64,000 bases of DNA from assembly GCA_012656075.1 (NCBI GenBank), contig JAAKBF010000070.1, forward strand, positions 62,001 through 126,000, read 5' to 3'. This DNA is from Phytophthora hibernalis. Lineage: Eukaryota; Oomycota; Peronosporomycetes; Peronosporales; Peronosporaceae. The notes beneath the pieces were generated by a model. The model ran no database searches. It was not told where the DNA came from and saw only the letters and a program-made list of their open reading frames with translations. The position numbers and the translations under genes were made by a program. Below are positions 22,243 through 31,924 of the stretch, one piece after another. Positions within the stretch are counted from its first letter, which is position 1, and the number at the start of each line of letters is the position of its first letter.

Positions 22243-23720
22243 ATGGTCTCCTTCACCCAAGCTACCAAGGCCGCGATTCCACTTCTGACACTGCATGTGC
22301 TCACCGCTCAAGCCGGATCCAGCACTTGCGAGTTCACGGATTCCGACGCCTGCGCCATCGACTCCCTCACCACCTCAGAAGATGATGGCAGCGTACTCAT
22401 CTACCCGGGAGGTGACACGCGCTGCGCCTTCGACGACTACACGGACAGCGTGACGACGTTCGAGTCGGAGTCGACGTACTTCTTCCAAGTGTTCCCCGCT
22501 GCGAACCAGGACAAGGCGAAGCTGCTGCTGTTCTTCCAGGGCGGAGGCGCGTGCGTCGACAAGTACACGTGCGACTTCGCGCTGCAGTGTCAGCTGGGCG
22601 CCAGCTCGCTGATCACCACCAAGGCGTCGGTCACGGACACGGGCCTCATGAACCGCACGCTGGACGGCAACGTCTTCAACGACTACAACATCGTGTACCT
22701 GCCGTACTGCACGGGCGACCTGTTCGTAGGCAACAAGTACCTGGAGCCGTACGAAAGCGTGTACAACCAGGCTCTGGGCAACCAGCAGTGCCTGGGTCAA
22801 AACCAAGGCATGTACATGAACGGGTATAACAACACGATGGCGGTGTTGAAGTGGGCGTTGGCCAACTACCCGGACCCGGAGCAGATCGTTATTGGCGGCT
22901 ACAGTGCCGGATCACTGGCCGCGCAGATGTGGTCGGCGTACGTGGCGAACACGTGGGAAGTGGAGTCAAAGTGCACGAAGTTCCAGGTGCTGGCGGACAG
23001 CTATGTGGGTGTGTTCCCCGAGTACAAGGTTCCTGCGAGCGAGCTGATCAACTACTACGGCGGGTGCGGGCTTGTCGATTTCCCTGACAGCATGGTTGCT
23101 GAGTGCGAGGCCGAAACTGCGACGGCCGTGGATATGGTGACCTCGTTGATGAACGAGGCTCCGAACGGCGAGTGGCTTTTTATTGATAGCATTTCCGACA
23201 AGACTCAGCGCAAATTCTACGAGTTGGTGTTGCTGGGCATTGCCGGGTACCCGTTCACGACGCTGCTGCCGGCGGATGAGTTCTACGGCAACTTGACTGA
23301 GATCCTTGATTCGTACTCTGCGTTTATGAACGTGACCCGCTTCAACATCGACAGTGACGAGCACGTGTGGCTGACTGGAAACACTTACGAAAGTGCTGTG
23401 GGTCTGGAGAGTGAGGGCTTGGCGATGTTTTGAATTCGTGGCTTTCTTACGCTTCGACACCTGATGCCACGACTGCAACCCCAACATCGGCCCAAAAAGC
23501 TACGACGTCCACTCCAACGTCGGCACCGACCACGGCGAAGCCAACACCGACTACGGCTTCCCCTTCAAAGAAGCCAACTCCGACTACGGCGGCTCCGAAG
23601 ACCTCAAACCCTGCTTCTCAGCAATCACAACAGGAACAAGTGGTTCATCAGTTGGAAGCATTGAAGGGGTTGATGTGCTCCATTCTGTCGCAGTTCCACT
23701 TCTCGGGTCCTCTCTGCTAG
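22243..23720 (+). CDS. Secreted pectin-acetylesterase-like (CE13/Notum-like) protein, copy 1, 3' frame break
   Basis: The enzyme should be a secreted alpha/beta-hydrolase of the pectinacetylesterase/Notum family, removing acetyl or acyl esters from plant cell-wall pectin or similar substrates. ATG 22243 gives a signal peptide (MVSFTQATKAAIPLLTLHVL ... AQAG). Markers are LLLFFQGGGACVDKYTCDF, the nucleophile box GGYSAGSLAAQMW and a late DEHVWLTGN with the expected histidine. The first frame stops at 23433. In the next frame a Thr/Pro/Ser-rich stalk continues (GDVLNSWLSYASTPDATTAT ... to 23720), matching the position where copy 2 continues with a Ser-rich stalk, so one base is missing near 23417. 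The stalk differs strongly from that of copy 2, while the catalytic domains are nearly identical. Confidence 0.88.
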
Positions 23721-24008
23721 ATTGAATAGTAGAACAGTTTTCGATCCCGAAGTTTCGCTGTATAATTCAAACAATTGAAAGTGGTGTTTTCTCATGTTAC
23801 CATAGGATTTTCGAATCTGTTAGCGAGCCCTAACGGTAGTTCAATTTACGGCCGTTCAACTTGAATGTCCTTGGGTTAGCTCATAACCAATTTCGCTTCT
23901 GTCGCTTTATATCGGTAAATAGCATATAGCTAACGTTTGTGGTGACCATCTACATACAGCTCAGCTCCATACTCCTTGCGATTTCCACCGCAACAATTGA
24001 GTTGTTGC
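23721..24008. other. Convergent intergenic space between the two CE13 genes
   Basis: No feature is seen. It separates the tail-to-tail pair and shows no obvious inverted similarity, so the duplication breakpoint lies within the stalk-coding sequence. Confidence 0.5.
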
Positions 24009-25568
24009 TTAGCAATACGTAGGAAGGTCGACTGTAGGCTCGGAAGTCGCCGGGGTGCTCGTCGTGGGTACCTGTGTTGACGTAGGCGTGCTAGTAGTGA
24101 CCTCTGGAGTCGACGTAGGGGTAGCGTTGTTTGATGAAGAAGAGGCCTTCGAGCTGCCGCTGCTCGAGGAAGGGACATTGCTACTGCTTGAAGACGACGG
24201 GGCGGCCTCGGAACTGCTGCTGTTCGATGAAGATATCAACGAACCACTCGAAGATCCCACCGATGAACCGCTAAAAGAGCTAACCGACGAACCCACCGAC
24301 GAGCTTACAGACGAGGTACTTGACGAACCCACCGACGATCCAGTCGATGAACTGCTAGATGTTGACAACCAAGCAGCCAGGACGTCACCAAGCACCTCAC
24401 CTTCCAGGTCCACCGCACTTTCGTAAGTGTTTCCAGTCAGCCACACGTGCTCGTCACTGTCGATGTTGAAGCGGGTCACGTTCATAAACGCAGAGTACGA
24501 ATCAAGGATCTCAGTCAAGTTGCCGTAGAACTCATCCGCCGGCAGCAGCGTCGTGAACGGGTACCCGGCAATGCCCAGCAACACCAACTCGTAGAATTTG
24601 CGCTGAGTCTTGTCGGAAATGCTATCAATAAAAAGCCACTCGCCGTTCGGAGCCTCGTTCATCAACGAGGTCACCATGTCCACGGCCGTCGCAGTTTCGG
24701 CCTCGCACTCAGCAACCATGCTGTCAGGGAAATCGACAAGCCCGCACCCGCCGTAGTAGTTGATCAGCTCGCTCGCAGGAACCTTGTACTCGGGGAACAC
24801 ACCCACATAGCTGTCCGCCAGCACCTGGAACTTCGTGCACTTTGACTCCACTTCCCACGTGTTCGCCACGTACGCCGACCACATCTGCGCGGCCAGTGAT
24901 CCGGCACTGTAGCCGCCAATAACGATCTGCTCCGGGTCCGGGTAGTTGGCCAACGCCCACTTCAACACCGCCATCGTGTTGTTATACCCGTTCATGTACA
25001 TGCCTTGGTTTTGACCCAGGCACTGCTGGTTGCCCAGAGCCTGGTTGTACACGCTTTCGTACGGCTCCAGGTACTTGTTGCCTACGAACAGGTCGCCCGT
25101 GCAGTACGGCAGGTACACGATGTTGTAGTCGTTGAAGACGTTGCCGTCCAGCGTGCGGTTCATGAGGCCCGTGTCCGTGACCGACGCCTTGGTGGTGATC
25201 AGCGAGCTGGCGCCCAGCTGACACTGCAGCGCGAAGTCGCACGTGTACTTGTCGACGCACGCGCCTCCGCCCTGGAAGAACAGCAGCAGCTTCGCCTTGT
25301 CCTGGTTCGCAGCGGGGAACACTTGGAAGAAGTACGTCGACTCCGACTCGAACGTCGTCACGCTGTCCGTGTAGTCGTCGAAGGCGCAGCGCGTGTCACC
25401 TCCCGGGTAGATGAGTACGCTGCCATCATCTTCTGAGGTGGTGAGGGAGTCGATGGCGCAGGCGTCGGAATCCGTGAACTCGCAAGTGCTGGATCCGGCT
25501 TGAGCGGTGAGCACATGCAGTGCCAGAAGTGCAATCGCGGCCTTGGTAGCTTGGGTGAAGGAGATCAT
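24009..25568 (-). CDS. Secreted pectin-acetylesterase-like (CE13/Notum-like) protein, copy 2, intact
   Basis: This is the intact copy, 519 aa from ATG 25568, with signal peptide MISFTQATKAAIALLALHVL. The catalytic domain carries FFQGGGACVDKYTC, GGYSAGSLAAQMW and DEHVWLTGN, as in copy 1. From about residue 385 it changes into a long Ser-rich then Thr/Pro-rich stalk (SSSSSTGSSVGSSSTSSVSS and onward) ending VDLPTYC; such stalks are usually O-glycosylated linkers to the cell surface or substrate. There are no introns. It forms a tail-to-tail inverted pair with copy 1; the domains differ by only a few residues and the stalks are unrelated in sequence, which points to fast stalk turnover. Confidence 0.93.
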   Translation of the reverse strand: MISFTQATKAAIALLALHVLTAQAGSSTCEFTDSDACAIDSLTTSEDDGSVLIYPGGDTRCAFDDYTDSVTTFESESTYFFQVFPAANQDKAKLLLFFQGGGACVDKYTCDFALQCQLGASSLITTKASVTDTGLMNRTLDGNVFNDYNIVYLPYCTGDLFVGNKYLEPYESVYNQALGNQQCLGQNQGMYMNGYNNTMAVLKWALANYPDPEQIVIGGYSAGSLAAQMWSAYVANTWEVESKCTKFQVLADSYVGVFPEYKVPASELINYYGGCGLVDFPDSMVAECEAETATAVDMVTSLMNEAPNGEWLFIDSISDKTQRKFYELVLLGIAGYPFTTLLPADEFYGNLTEILDSYSAFMNVTRFNIDSDEHVWLTGNTYESAVDLEGEVLGDVLAAWLSTSSSSSTGSSVGSSSTSSVSSSVGSSVSSFSGSSVGSSSGSLISSSNSSSSEAAPSSSSSSNVPSSSSGSSKASSSSNNATPTSTPEVTTSTPTSTQVPTTSTPATSEPTVDLPTYC

Positions 25569-26598
25569 GATACACGTACTGGGTGTTGTCAATGACAGAC
25601 CAAACTTGGTTGAGCTTGGACCGTCAAGGAAAAATTAGGAATGAGCTGTGGCGTGGAGGTCTGCTCATATCGGAGACCGGCCGGCACACATTGCACGCGC
25701 AACGGTGGATTTCTCTGACAGATCCCGTCTCTACAAGCTCCGTTCACTTCCAGCTTCCCGTTTCTGTAGACTTTCACGCCTTACAGACCGATTGATGATG
25801 GTCTTCTGGGTGATGTTGTCCCATTGCAGACCGCAGAGGGTCGAAGGTGGCGACTGACGCCTGCTGCTGCTTCTGGCGCGTGACTGCATGCACATGTACT
25901 TGTGTCGGAGCGGGGATGTCCTTCAGCATTTACCCAAGTGGGTGGATGGACGCCGCTTCTTGCTTGTTTTTGGTAGTCGTTCGAGTCTTGTCCTGGACAA
26001 GTAAATACATGTAGCTGGATAACTTGATGTTATCCAGCTCCACCGAAAGCTCATGAACGACTATTAATACTTGCAGCAGTTCGTGTGACTCCGAAACGAG
26101 ACCATGACAGTGCAGACCGTCAATGCGGTCGGACATGCAGATCTTTACGCGCATGAAATCACGACGATGAGAGCCCTCGACGCTGTTGTTGTTGTTGCTG
26201 CTGGCTGGGCAGTGCTCTGTGCTCGCTGAAGCAACGACGTTAAATATCCTCAGGCTTGGATGTTGTAATACGGATACATGTACCAAACTCCGGACCGGTG
26301 GGATGCGCTTTTTCGGTGGAGCATAAGTTCAGCGTGGCATCGCTCTGAACTTGATCACGGTACTTGTCGTACTTGTATGTACCAAACATGAAATTCTTTT
26401 AAAACGTACTTTGTATCATTCTACACGGTATTAGTCTTTTAGTCGTAAATTACCACGTTCGAACAACCGCTTGCTCCTTCTTGGTCAGATTGGTTACATG
26501 AGTGTCCGATTGCGAGTATCGCTTTTGCTGTTGTAAACCACGATGACGTCAAAGGATGGTGTTGACGAACCACCCTCACTTTGGTCTACGACAACCTC
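25569..26598. other. Intergenic stretch with one strong hairpin
   Basis: No gene is seen. It contains an 11-bp perfect hairpin at 26013-26039, listed separately, and promoter space for the CE13 copy 2 gene (left) and SDR-D (right). Confidence 0.5.
26013..26039. repeat. Short perfect hairpin
   Basis: AGCTGGATAAC-TTGAT-GTTATCCAGCT: an 11-bp stem with a 5-base loop, in otherwise featureless intergenic DNA. It has no following T-run, so it is not a bacterial-type terminator. Its role is unknown. Confidence 0.6.
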
Positions 26599-26613
26599 CT
26601 CATTCTCCAAACC
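26599..26613 (+). promoter_or_regulatory. Initiator-like element of SDR-D
   Basis: CTCATTCTCCAAACC lies 54 bases before the SDR-D ATG. It is nearly identical to the element before SDR-E1 (CTCATTCTCCAAAAC) and matches the oomycete initiator style. Confidence 0.6.
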
Positions 26614-26666
26614 ACCTCCAAGCGAGCACACCTTCATATAACCACCAAGTTTAAACAGCTTCTGCA

Positions 26667-27436
26667 ATGGCAATGAGTACCAAGACCGTGCTGATCACCG
26701 GCAGCAATCGCGGCATTGGTTTGGCGTTTACCAAGCACTACGTTTCCAGCGGCTGGAAGGTTATCGCTGCCGCCCGTGACCCTATGAGCGCGACTGACGT
26801 ACGCAAGCATCGCGACGACAATCTTTGCTTGCCAATTCATCTAACCTCTTGTTGTTTTGCAATTGAGACAGCTCAAGGGTCTCAAGCTGGAGAAGATTGT
26901 CCAGATCGACACAAGCGACGAGGCGTCCATTGCTGCCGCCGCCGAGCAGCTCAAGGACGAGCCCATTGACCTGTTGATCAACAATGCTGGCATTGGCGGT
27001 GGAGGTGGCATCAACAAGACCACCAAGGCCGATATGTTGAAGCAGTTCGAAGTTAACACGGTGGGCCCCTTCCTCGTGACCCGAGCTTTCCTGCCAAATC
27101 TGAAGCTGGCAGTTGCCAAGAGTGGATCAGCCACGGTCGGCCAGGTCAGCTCTCGCATGGGAAGCATCGCTGACAATGGTTCTGGTGGCATGTACGGCTA
27201 TCGTGCCTCAAGGCAGCGCTTAACATTGTGAACTTGAGCCTGGCTACCGATCTGCAGACAGAGAAGATCATCGCGCTGGCGCTGCACCCCGGATACGTGG
27301 TGACCCGAATGACTGGTCACACTGGCCAAACTACCCCCGAGGACAGCGTGGCGGGTCTGACGAAGATTATTGCTCAAGCAACTCTAGAGGATAGCGGCAA
27401 ATTCTTCCACTTCAACGGCAGCAGCCTCCGTGGTAA
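26667..27436 (+). CDS. Short-chain dehydrogenase/reductase SDR-D, two single-base deletions
   Basis: This is an SDR of about 232 aa once two lost bases are counted. Exon 1 is 26667-26798 (44 codons, VLITGSNRGIGL). The intron is GTACGC...GAGACAG with branch-like CTAAC. Exon 2 is 26872-27436 with DLLINNAGI, serine region QVSSRMGSIA and catalytic YRAS(K). At the catalytic lysine the sequence reads TCAAGGCAGCG where TCAAAGGCAGCG is expected, losing one A. At the end CTCCGTGGTAAG is read where CTCCCGTGGTAAG would give the family ending LPW-stop. Both losses are in homopolymers and together restore an exact multiple of three (132 + 565 + 2). As written, the frame ends before the active site. Confidence 0.85.
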
Positions 27437-27650
27437 GCTGCAGGTCGCCCGAGGGACTAGGAACATACTGCAGATCATCTAGGCCTACTTAACTACATCT
27501 ACGCACACAGCTTCGTTCTTATCAATTCCAAGTCAAACGGTCTAGAAATCGAGCTTGAACAGCATTCCAACCGCTGAGGTACATGTTTAACCTTATCGTT
27601 ATGAAAGTACTGAAGTGGCGCATCGTTTAACGAGTCATCATGACAGCAGT
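27437..27650. other. Short intergenic gap before the pogo element
   Basis: No feature is seen between the SDR-D stop and the left inverted repeat of the pogo-like element. Confidence 0.5.
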
Positions 27651-29351
27651 ACAAACAACGACGGAAAAGACGACCTTGACAGGTGTTAACACTGATAGTA
27701 TAGGGAAGATAACGTGGGCGACTGAAAAAGACGACGTCAGATATAATGCATTCGGATTGGCTATTATTAAATTTAAATATCACATCAAAAGCAAAAAACA
27801 ACGACTGAGTAATCAAAAAAGGTAAATGTTTATTGCATTAATTCTGACTAAAGCGGGAATTGCCTTTTCAAAGCTCTTCACCACCGTTGAAGCGTTAAGG
27901 CCTTCCCAAGCTGCAATTGTCTTTTCGACAGCATGCAACCTTTTTCAAATGGTGTGGCACCCTTTTTCAAAGCGTAGGAGCGCCACTTGCCACGCATCGA
28001 ATATTTTAGTGGGCCCATCACCCCCACGTCTAACAGCTGGCAAACCGATGTGCTGTTGGGGGCAATGGGCACACAGCAGCACAATTTTCTTCTACTATCA
28101 CTCTCTATCCTTCTACCGAAACGTGACTATCAAAGTTATCTAAAACTAAGACAGAGGGCCATTCGATTTCAAACTTGAGAAGTTCGGTCGCGTAAAAATT
28201 CCACACGCGGCGATCCATCCAGGCTTGCTCTTGAACGATGTAGAAATGTCCCTTAGGGAATTTCTTGAGCTGGTTCTGCTCAATTTGTCCACCAGGTTTG
28301 CCCCGCATGATGAAAAGAATGGGTAGTTTTTTCCTGTAAAATAACATTTATTTAGTAAATAAAACCAGGTATAAAAACAAAATAAAACTTACCATCAGCA
28401 CGAACCGTCAGCAGAGCAATCATACGCCCAGGCTTTTGGTAAACCCGATGACTCGAGAACTACCGCGGCGTCCAACTTCGGCCCAAGTCTTCCGCGGGAA
28501 CATTTCGTAGTAAATCGCCGTTTCGTCCACGTTGTAGATTGAATCGGAACCGTAGGAACCGAATTTTGACCAAAAGTCCAGTGAAAACTCAACTTGAGCT
28601 GCAGCAAGCGCTTCACGTTGAAGTTTAGCTTCCTGAGGGGTCTGGCTCGAAAACCCGTGACTAAACATTATTTCAATTATTGTTAAATAATTGTAATAAA
28701 TTCAAAGTTTCAAAATAAATAAATACATGTATTGGTACCGATGCATGAAGCGTTGACACAGTCGTTTCAGAGCTCTGTTGCCGCTCAATTCACTTTTCTT
28801 GGCTGCATAGTAGTCGTCTAGCCATGCTATGAAGTTGTCTAATAAACTCCATGACGAGCGATGGTGCACAAACTTTAAAATAATAAGTGCTGTGCTTAAA
28901 TAAACATATTTTATCATTTTGACGTACATTTTCTTGGCGGCGTTGGTCCTTCATGTACGTGACGAGGACAGAGGAGAAAGGGACCATCTCTTTTCTCCCC
29001 TGTCCCTTCAACGTCTTCGACTTCGCCGAGCCCTTGAACGCAAGGATGCTGTCGCGCTGTATCGCCCAGTCTTCGACGGTATGACGGGGATAGCAAAGTT
29101 GGCTGGCGGTGGCGTAGACCCCACTCGCTGAACAAGGGCGAGTGCGTCTCTCTTCTGCTTGAGGGTGTAGGAAGCTTGTTTTCCCATTTGAAAATGAGAG
29201 CATGCCGAGCTTCCTACACCCGGATTATCGTCTGGCACCAGCCATTTTTTTAGTCCGCAATTTCTTTTGATTGGCTAAAATTAATGTATGGACGACAAAA
29301 ACATTACTAAATGAAGTCGTCTTTTTGTACGTCTTTTCCGTCGTTGTTTGT
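27651..29351. mobile_element. Pogo-like DNA transposon with 22-bp perfect inverted repeats
   Basis: The two ends carry a perfect 22-base inverted repeat: ACAAACAACGACGGAAAAGA+CG at 27651-27672 and its complement at 29330-29351. A second inverted pair (AAAAAGACGAC near 27726 and its complement near 29315) lies inside. The 1.7 kb between them encodes a DDE_1 transposase on the minus strand. True termini may extend a few bases to a TA dinucleotide, which I could not fix. Confidence 0.75.
27860..29195 (-). pseudogene. Pogo/Tigger-like DDE_1 transposase, interrupted
   Basis: The pieces of a DDE_1 transposase appear in order on the minus strand. They are an N-terminal helix-turn-helix start (GKQASYTLKQKRDALALVQR) near 29190, a linker, then SDSIYNVDETAIYYEMFPRK (first catalytic Asp) near 28510. 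KLPILFIMRGKPGGQIE and VLVLDNFDSHVSVEG (second Asp) follow near 28330-28110, and the end PNSTSVCQLLDVGVMGPLK lies near 28050-28000. The third catalytic residue should lie just after that. Breaks include an in-frame stop right after VSVEG and a frame change before the PNSTS block, so it is inactive as written. The gap at 28350-28420 may be a short intron. Confidence 0.8.
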
Positions 29352-29484
29352 GCCTCATCGCCCAACAAGACCCTTAAGTACTAATACCGGTACCGCTAAC
29401 AGTAGCCAAAATCGAAAGGTCACTTTTTTCAGGGAGGTACACTGTACCGGTACGTAGAGTGTCCACTATAAGCCGAGGAAGTCG

Positions 29485-29686
29485 GTACAGTAATCTGCGT
29501 GAATAAGCAACGGGTGTACAACTTATATCCTTCAAAATTTTATATAATGCCAGCAACAGCGAAACGAGGAGGAGTTGGGCGAGTTTCTTAAACATTAGGT
29601 TGCTCGTCTTTGCTCTTCACGCACTCCTTATACACCCTTTCAACCCATATATATCAGGCGTTGCCTATTCACGCAGATTACTGTAC
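29485..29686. mobile_element. Small foldback element (MITE-like), about 200 bp
   Basis: GTACAGTAATCTGCGTGAAT(AAGCAACG) at 29485-29512 is matched by its reverse complement at 29659-29686 with one mismatch in 28. A second inverted match (GGGTGTACAACTTATA / TATACACCC) sits just inside. The interior is AT-rich and non-coding. This is the structure expected of a miniature inverted-repeat element; no target duplication was identified. Confidence 0.65.
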
Positions 29687-29923
29687 ACGATGTTTAATAT
29701 GTTATGGTACGTCATCCGACAAGTGATTATTGGGTCATGTGATTTTATGGCAAGGTGTCCGATCCGAATCCGGTGTCTAGATTGAATTTATCGAATGCCC
29801 TCGAAATTCACGAAACCGACGCAGTGTTCGTTTATGTATCTCATACATGTATTTACACGTAGCAAGAAAGTTTACAAAGACGAATGCTGTGCTTATCTGT
29901 TCTCTGCACTCTGGTATCACCAA

Positions 29924-31424
29924 TTAGCTTGCCTTGTTGCTGTCAACGAGCTGCACGACTACTTTGCCAACGGCGTGTCCCGCTTCTAAGTATTCCATGG
30001 CCAAGTCGGCCTTCTCAAACGGGAACACTTTGTCGACCACGGGCGTGATCACGCGCTCTTCTGCGAGCTGGCGCACCTCGTCCATAACAGTACCGTCGGC
30101 CACCACGAACAAATACTCGTACGTGATCTGATCCCGACGCGCACGACGAGTCATTGACCTGCTAAGGCAGTCAAGGATAGCCCCCAAGAAGTACGAGACG
30201 CTAATGCCTTGTTGATCTGTCGTGAATGATTTCGATGTCGGTGTCTCTGCGATTGACACGACAGCACCGCCGCGCGTGACGCACTCAAAGCATTTTTGGC
30301 CTGCAAAAGCAAAAGATTCGCCTTGAGTAAATCCACACAGTACCTTAGCTGTGCGATTCGCATACCTCTCCGGTGCAATCCAGAGCAAAGTCATATTCGG
30401 CCAACTCGCGTTCAAAGCGCTCATTGCGGTAGTCGACCACCTCGTCGGCGCCAAGCAATCGCATCCGCTCCAGCTTCTTGGTGCTAGCGGTTGTCGCAAC
30501 TGTTTGTGCCTTCAGAACGATGCGATCAGATTTCATTCATTCATCCAGCGCAATCGCAATTTGTTTCAAACTTCACGAAACCTTACCTTGAAAACAGCTT
30601 TAGCGATCTGAATAGCGACAGACCCAACACCACCAGCACCACCAGTGATCAACACCTTCTTGTTCTCGGCTAGTTGACCCAGTCGAAAGCATTGCAGTGC
30701 CGTCTGTGCCACCAGTGGCAACGCCGCAGCCTCAACATGGCTGCAAGAAGCAGAAAACAAAAAGTTAGGACATACCTGGGCCGAAATCCAAGTCATAGCC
30801 TTCTCACGTCAAATTGTTTGGCTTCTTGCTGATGTAGTCCGCCCGCACAACGATAAAGCTGCAACACAATGCACACTGACGTTACGCCACAAATCCACAG
30901 TAAACTGCTTGCAGTCATCTAAACAGCACGTACTCTGCCAGCGCTCCATTGCTGTCGTGTGGCAGCATGCCAAACACCTCGTCGCCCACTGCAAATTCGT
31001 CCACCTCGTCTCCGCACTTGGCCACGATACCGGAGAAGTCGTATCCGACAATGCGCGGCCTGTCACATCTCGCAGTCAGCAAATTGTCACCTTTTTGGCT
31101 GGAAACGAACGTACCAGGTCTCCTTCAGCAGCATCTTCAACACACCTTGACGCCGCTTGTAGTCGATCTGATCAGCATCAACACCAGTAAGCAACGTAGT
31201 CTCTTTTCCGTACGCGAGAGCTGAGAGCCTACGGGGTTGAGCGCGGCTGCGTGCACTTTGACCAGGATGTCCCTTGGCCCGCGCAGCTCGGCATCAGGCT
31301 GGTCGCCGGTTTGCAGGACGGTGGGACCTCCGTATCTGCGCGTTGTATGGAGTTAGAGTTCGTGATAGGGTGAGGGAGGCTGCAAGGGAGGGCGGACGCA
31401 CTTGGTGTAGAACCACGAACGCAT
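29924..31424 (-). CDS. Medium-chain reductase, quinone-oxidoreductase-like (MDR), 8 exons
   Basis: This is an NAD(P)H-dependent MDR enzyme of the zinc-independent quinone oxidoreductase/enone reductase type. Exons by splice-site reading: 31424-31402 (MRSWFYTK), 31335-31233 (YGGPTVLQTGD ... ILVKVHAAALNP), 31167-31115 (IDYKRRQGVLKMLLKET), 31059-30934 (RIVGYDFSGIVAKCGDEVDE), 30858-30808 (FIVVRADYISKKPNN), 30740-30587 (AALPLVAQTALQCF, Rossmann loop ITGGAGGVGSVAIQIAK), 30509-30366 (LGADEVVDYRNE ... FALDCTGE) and 30300-29924. All junctions are GT-AG and phases agree except the last, where CCAAAAATG should probably hold six A to give AKKCFECVTRGG. It is transcribed away from SDR-E1 across a 500 bp shared promoter region. 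Confidence 0.85.
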
Positions 31425-31561
31425 CGGTTGTTGTGGTTGTCGTTTGGCAGATTGGGTTCTGAGCCTTTTGCGTTGCGCTCTCGAAGCTTGAAAAGCGAAG
31501 GGTTTGGTAAGTTCTCTGTTTCTGTCCACTGGTCGAAGACTTCACCGGTTGCACACGATGC

Positions 31562-31592
31562 CTGAATAATCACAGTTCGGGATTGTCACGAG
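31562..31592. promoter_or_regulatory. Dyad motif copy 1 (MDR side)
   Basis: CTGAATAATCACAGTTCGGG followed by ATTGTCACGAG, about 140 bases upstream of the MDR start. Related copies stand before SDR-E1, SDR-E2, SDR-F1 and SDR-F2. The motif has a two-fold layout with half-sites TGA(A/C)AATC and GATTGT(T/C)CA. Confidence 0.55.
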
Positions 31593-31645
31593 TTTTTAAA
31601 CTATTAAAATATCCATACATGTATTAAAGTTGCATGATGCAGCCT

Positions 31646-31673
31646 TGAACAATCCCAAATTGTGATTGTTCAG
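31646..31673. promoter_or_regulatory. Dyad motif copy 2 (SDR-E1 side)
   Basis: TGAACAATC-CCAAATTGT-GATTGTTCA followed by G: a perfect 9-bp inverted repeat with a 9-base centre, about 250 bases upstream of SDR-E1. Confidence 0.55.
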
Positions 31674-31854
31674 GGCGTCATCCTTACTACTGCATAGCGT
31701 TATTTTAGCACTGATGAGTATTAACTCAGCATGTTGACATTGTTGGCGCTTACGCCAAGCGACCCGCCTAGTGGTATGGTACAATGACAGAGGACCGGGA
31801 CTCAGACTCGTTCGCCTTATTCTTAAGAGCACAACTTTGCACTGATCTCGCCAA

Positions 31855-31869
31855 CTCATTCTCCAAAAC
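31855..31869 (+). promoter_or_regulatory. Initiator-like element of SDR-E1
   Basis: CTCATTCTCCAAAAC lies 56 bases before ATG 31925 and is of oomycete initiator type. The mirrored copy precedes SDR-E2, and a variant (CCATTCTCCAAAAC) precedes SDR-F1/F2. Confidence 0.6.
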
Positions 31870-31924
31870 ACTTCAAGCCTGACACACCTCAGCAAGAAAT
31901 CAACCACTCCACTCTCCACCGACC

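Larger units (their letters stand above)
31425..31853. promoter_or_regulatory. Divergent promoter region between MDR and SDR-E1
   Basis: This roughly 430-bp space holds two inverted copies of the CTGAACAATCACAA-type dyad (31562-31592 and 31646-31673) and the palindrome TTGGCG-CTTA-CGCCAA at 31743-31758. It ends at the SDR-E1 initiator. Its compact layout suggests the two reductase genes are controlled together. Confidence 0.55.

Noticed and set aside
22375..22806. Val/Arg-rich frames opposite the CE13 genes (also 25005-25436)
   Set aside because: Exact antisense of the conserved catalytic domain; repeated only because the gene is duplicated.
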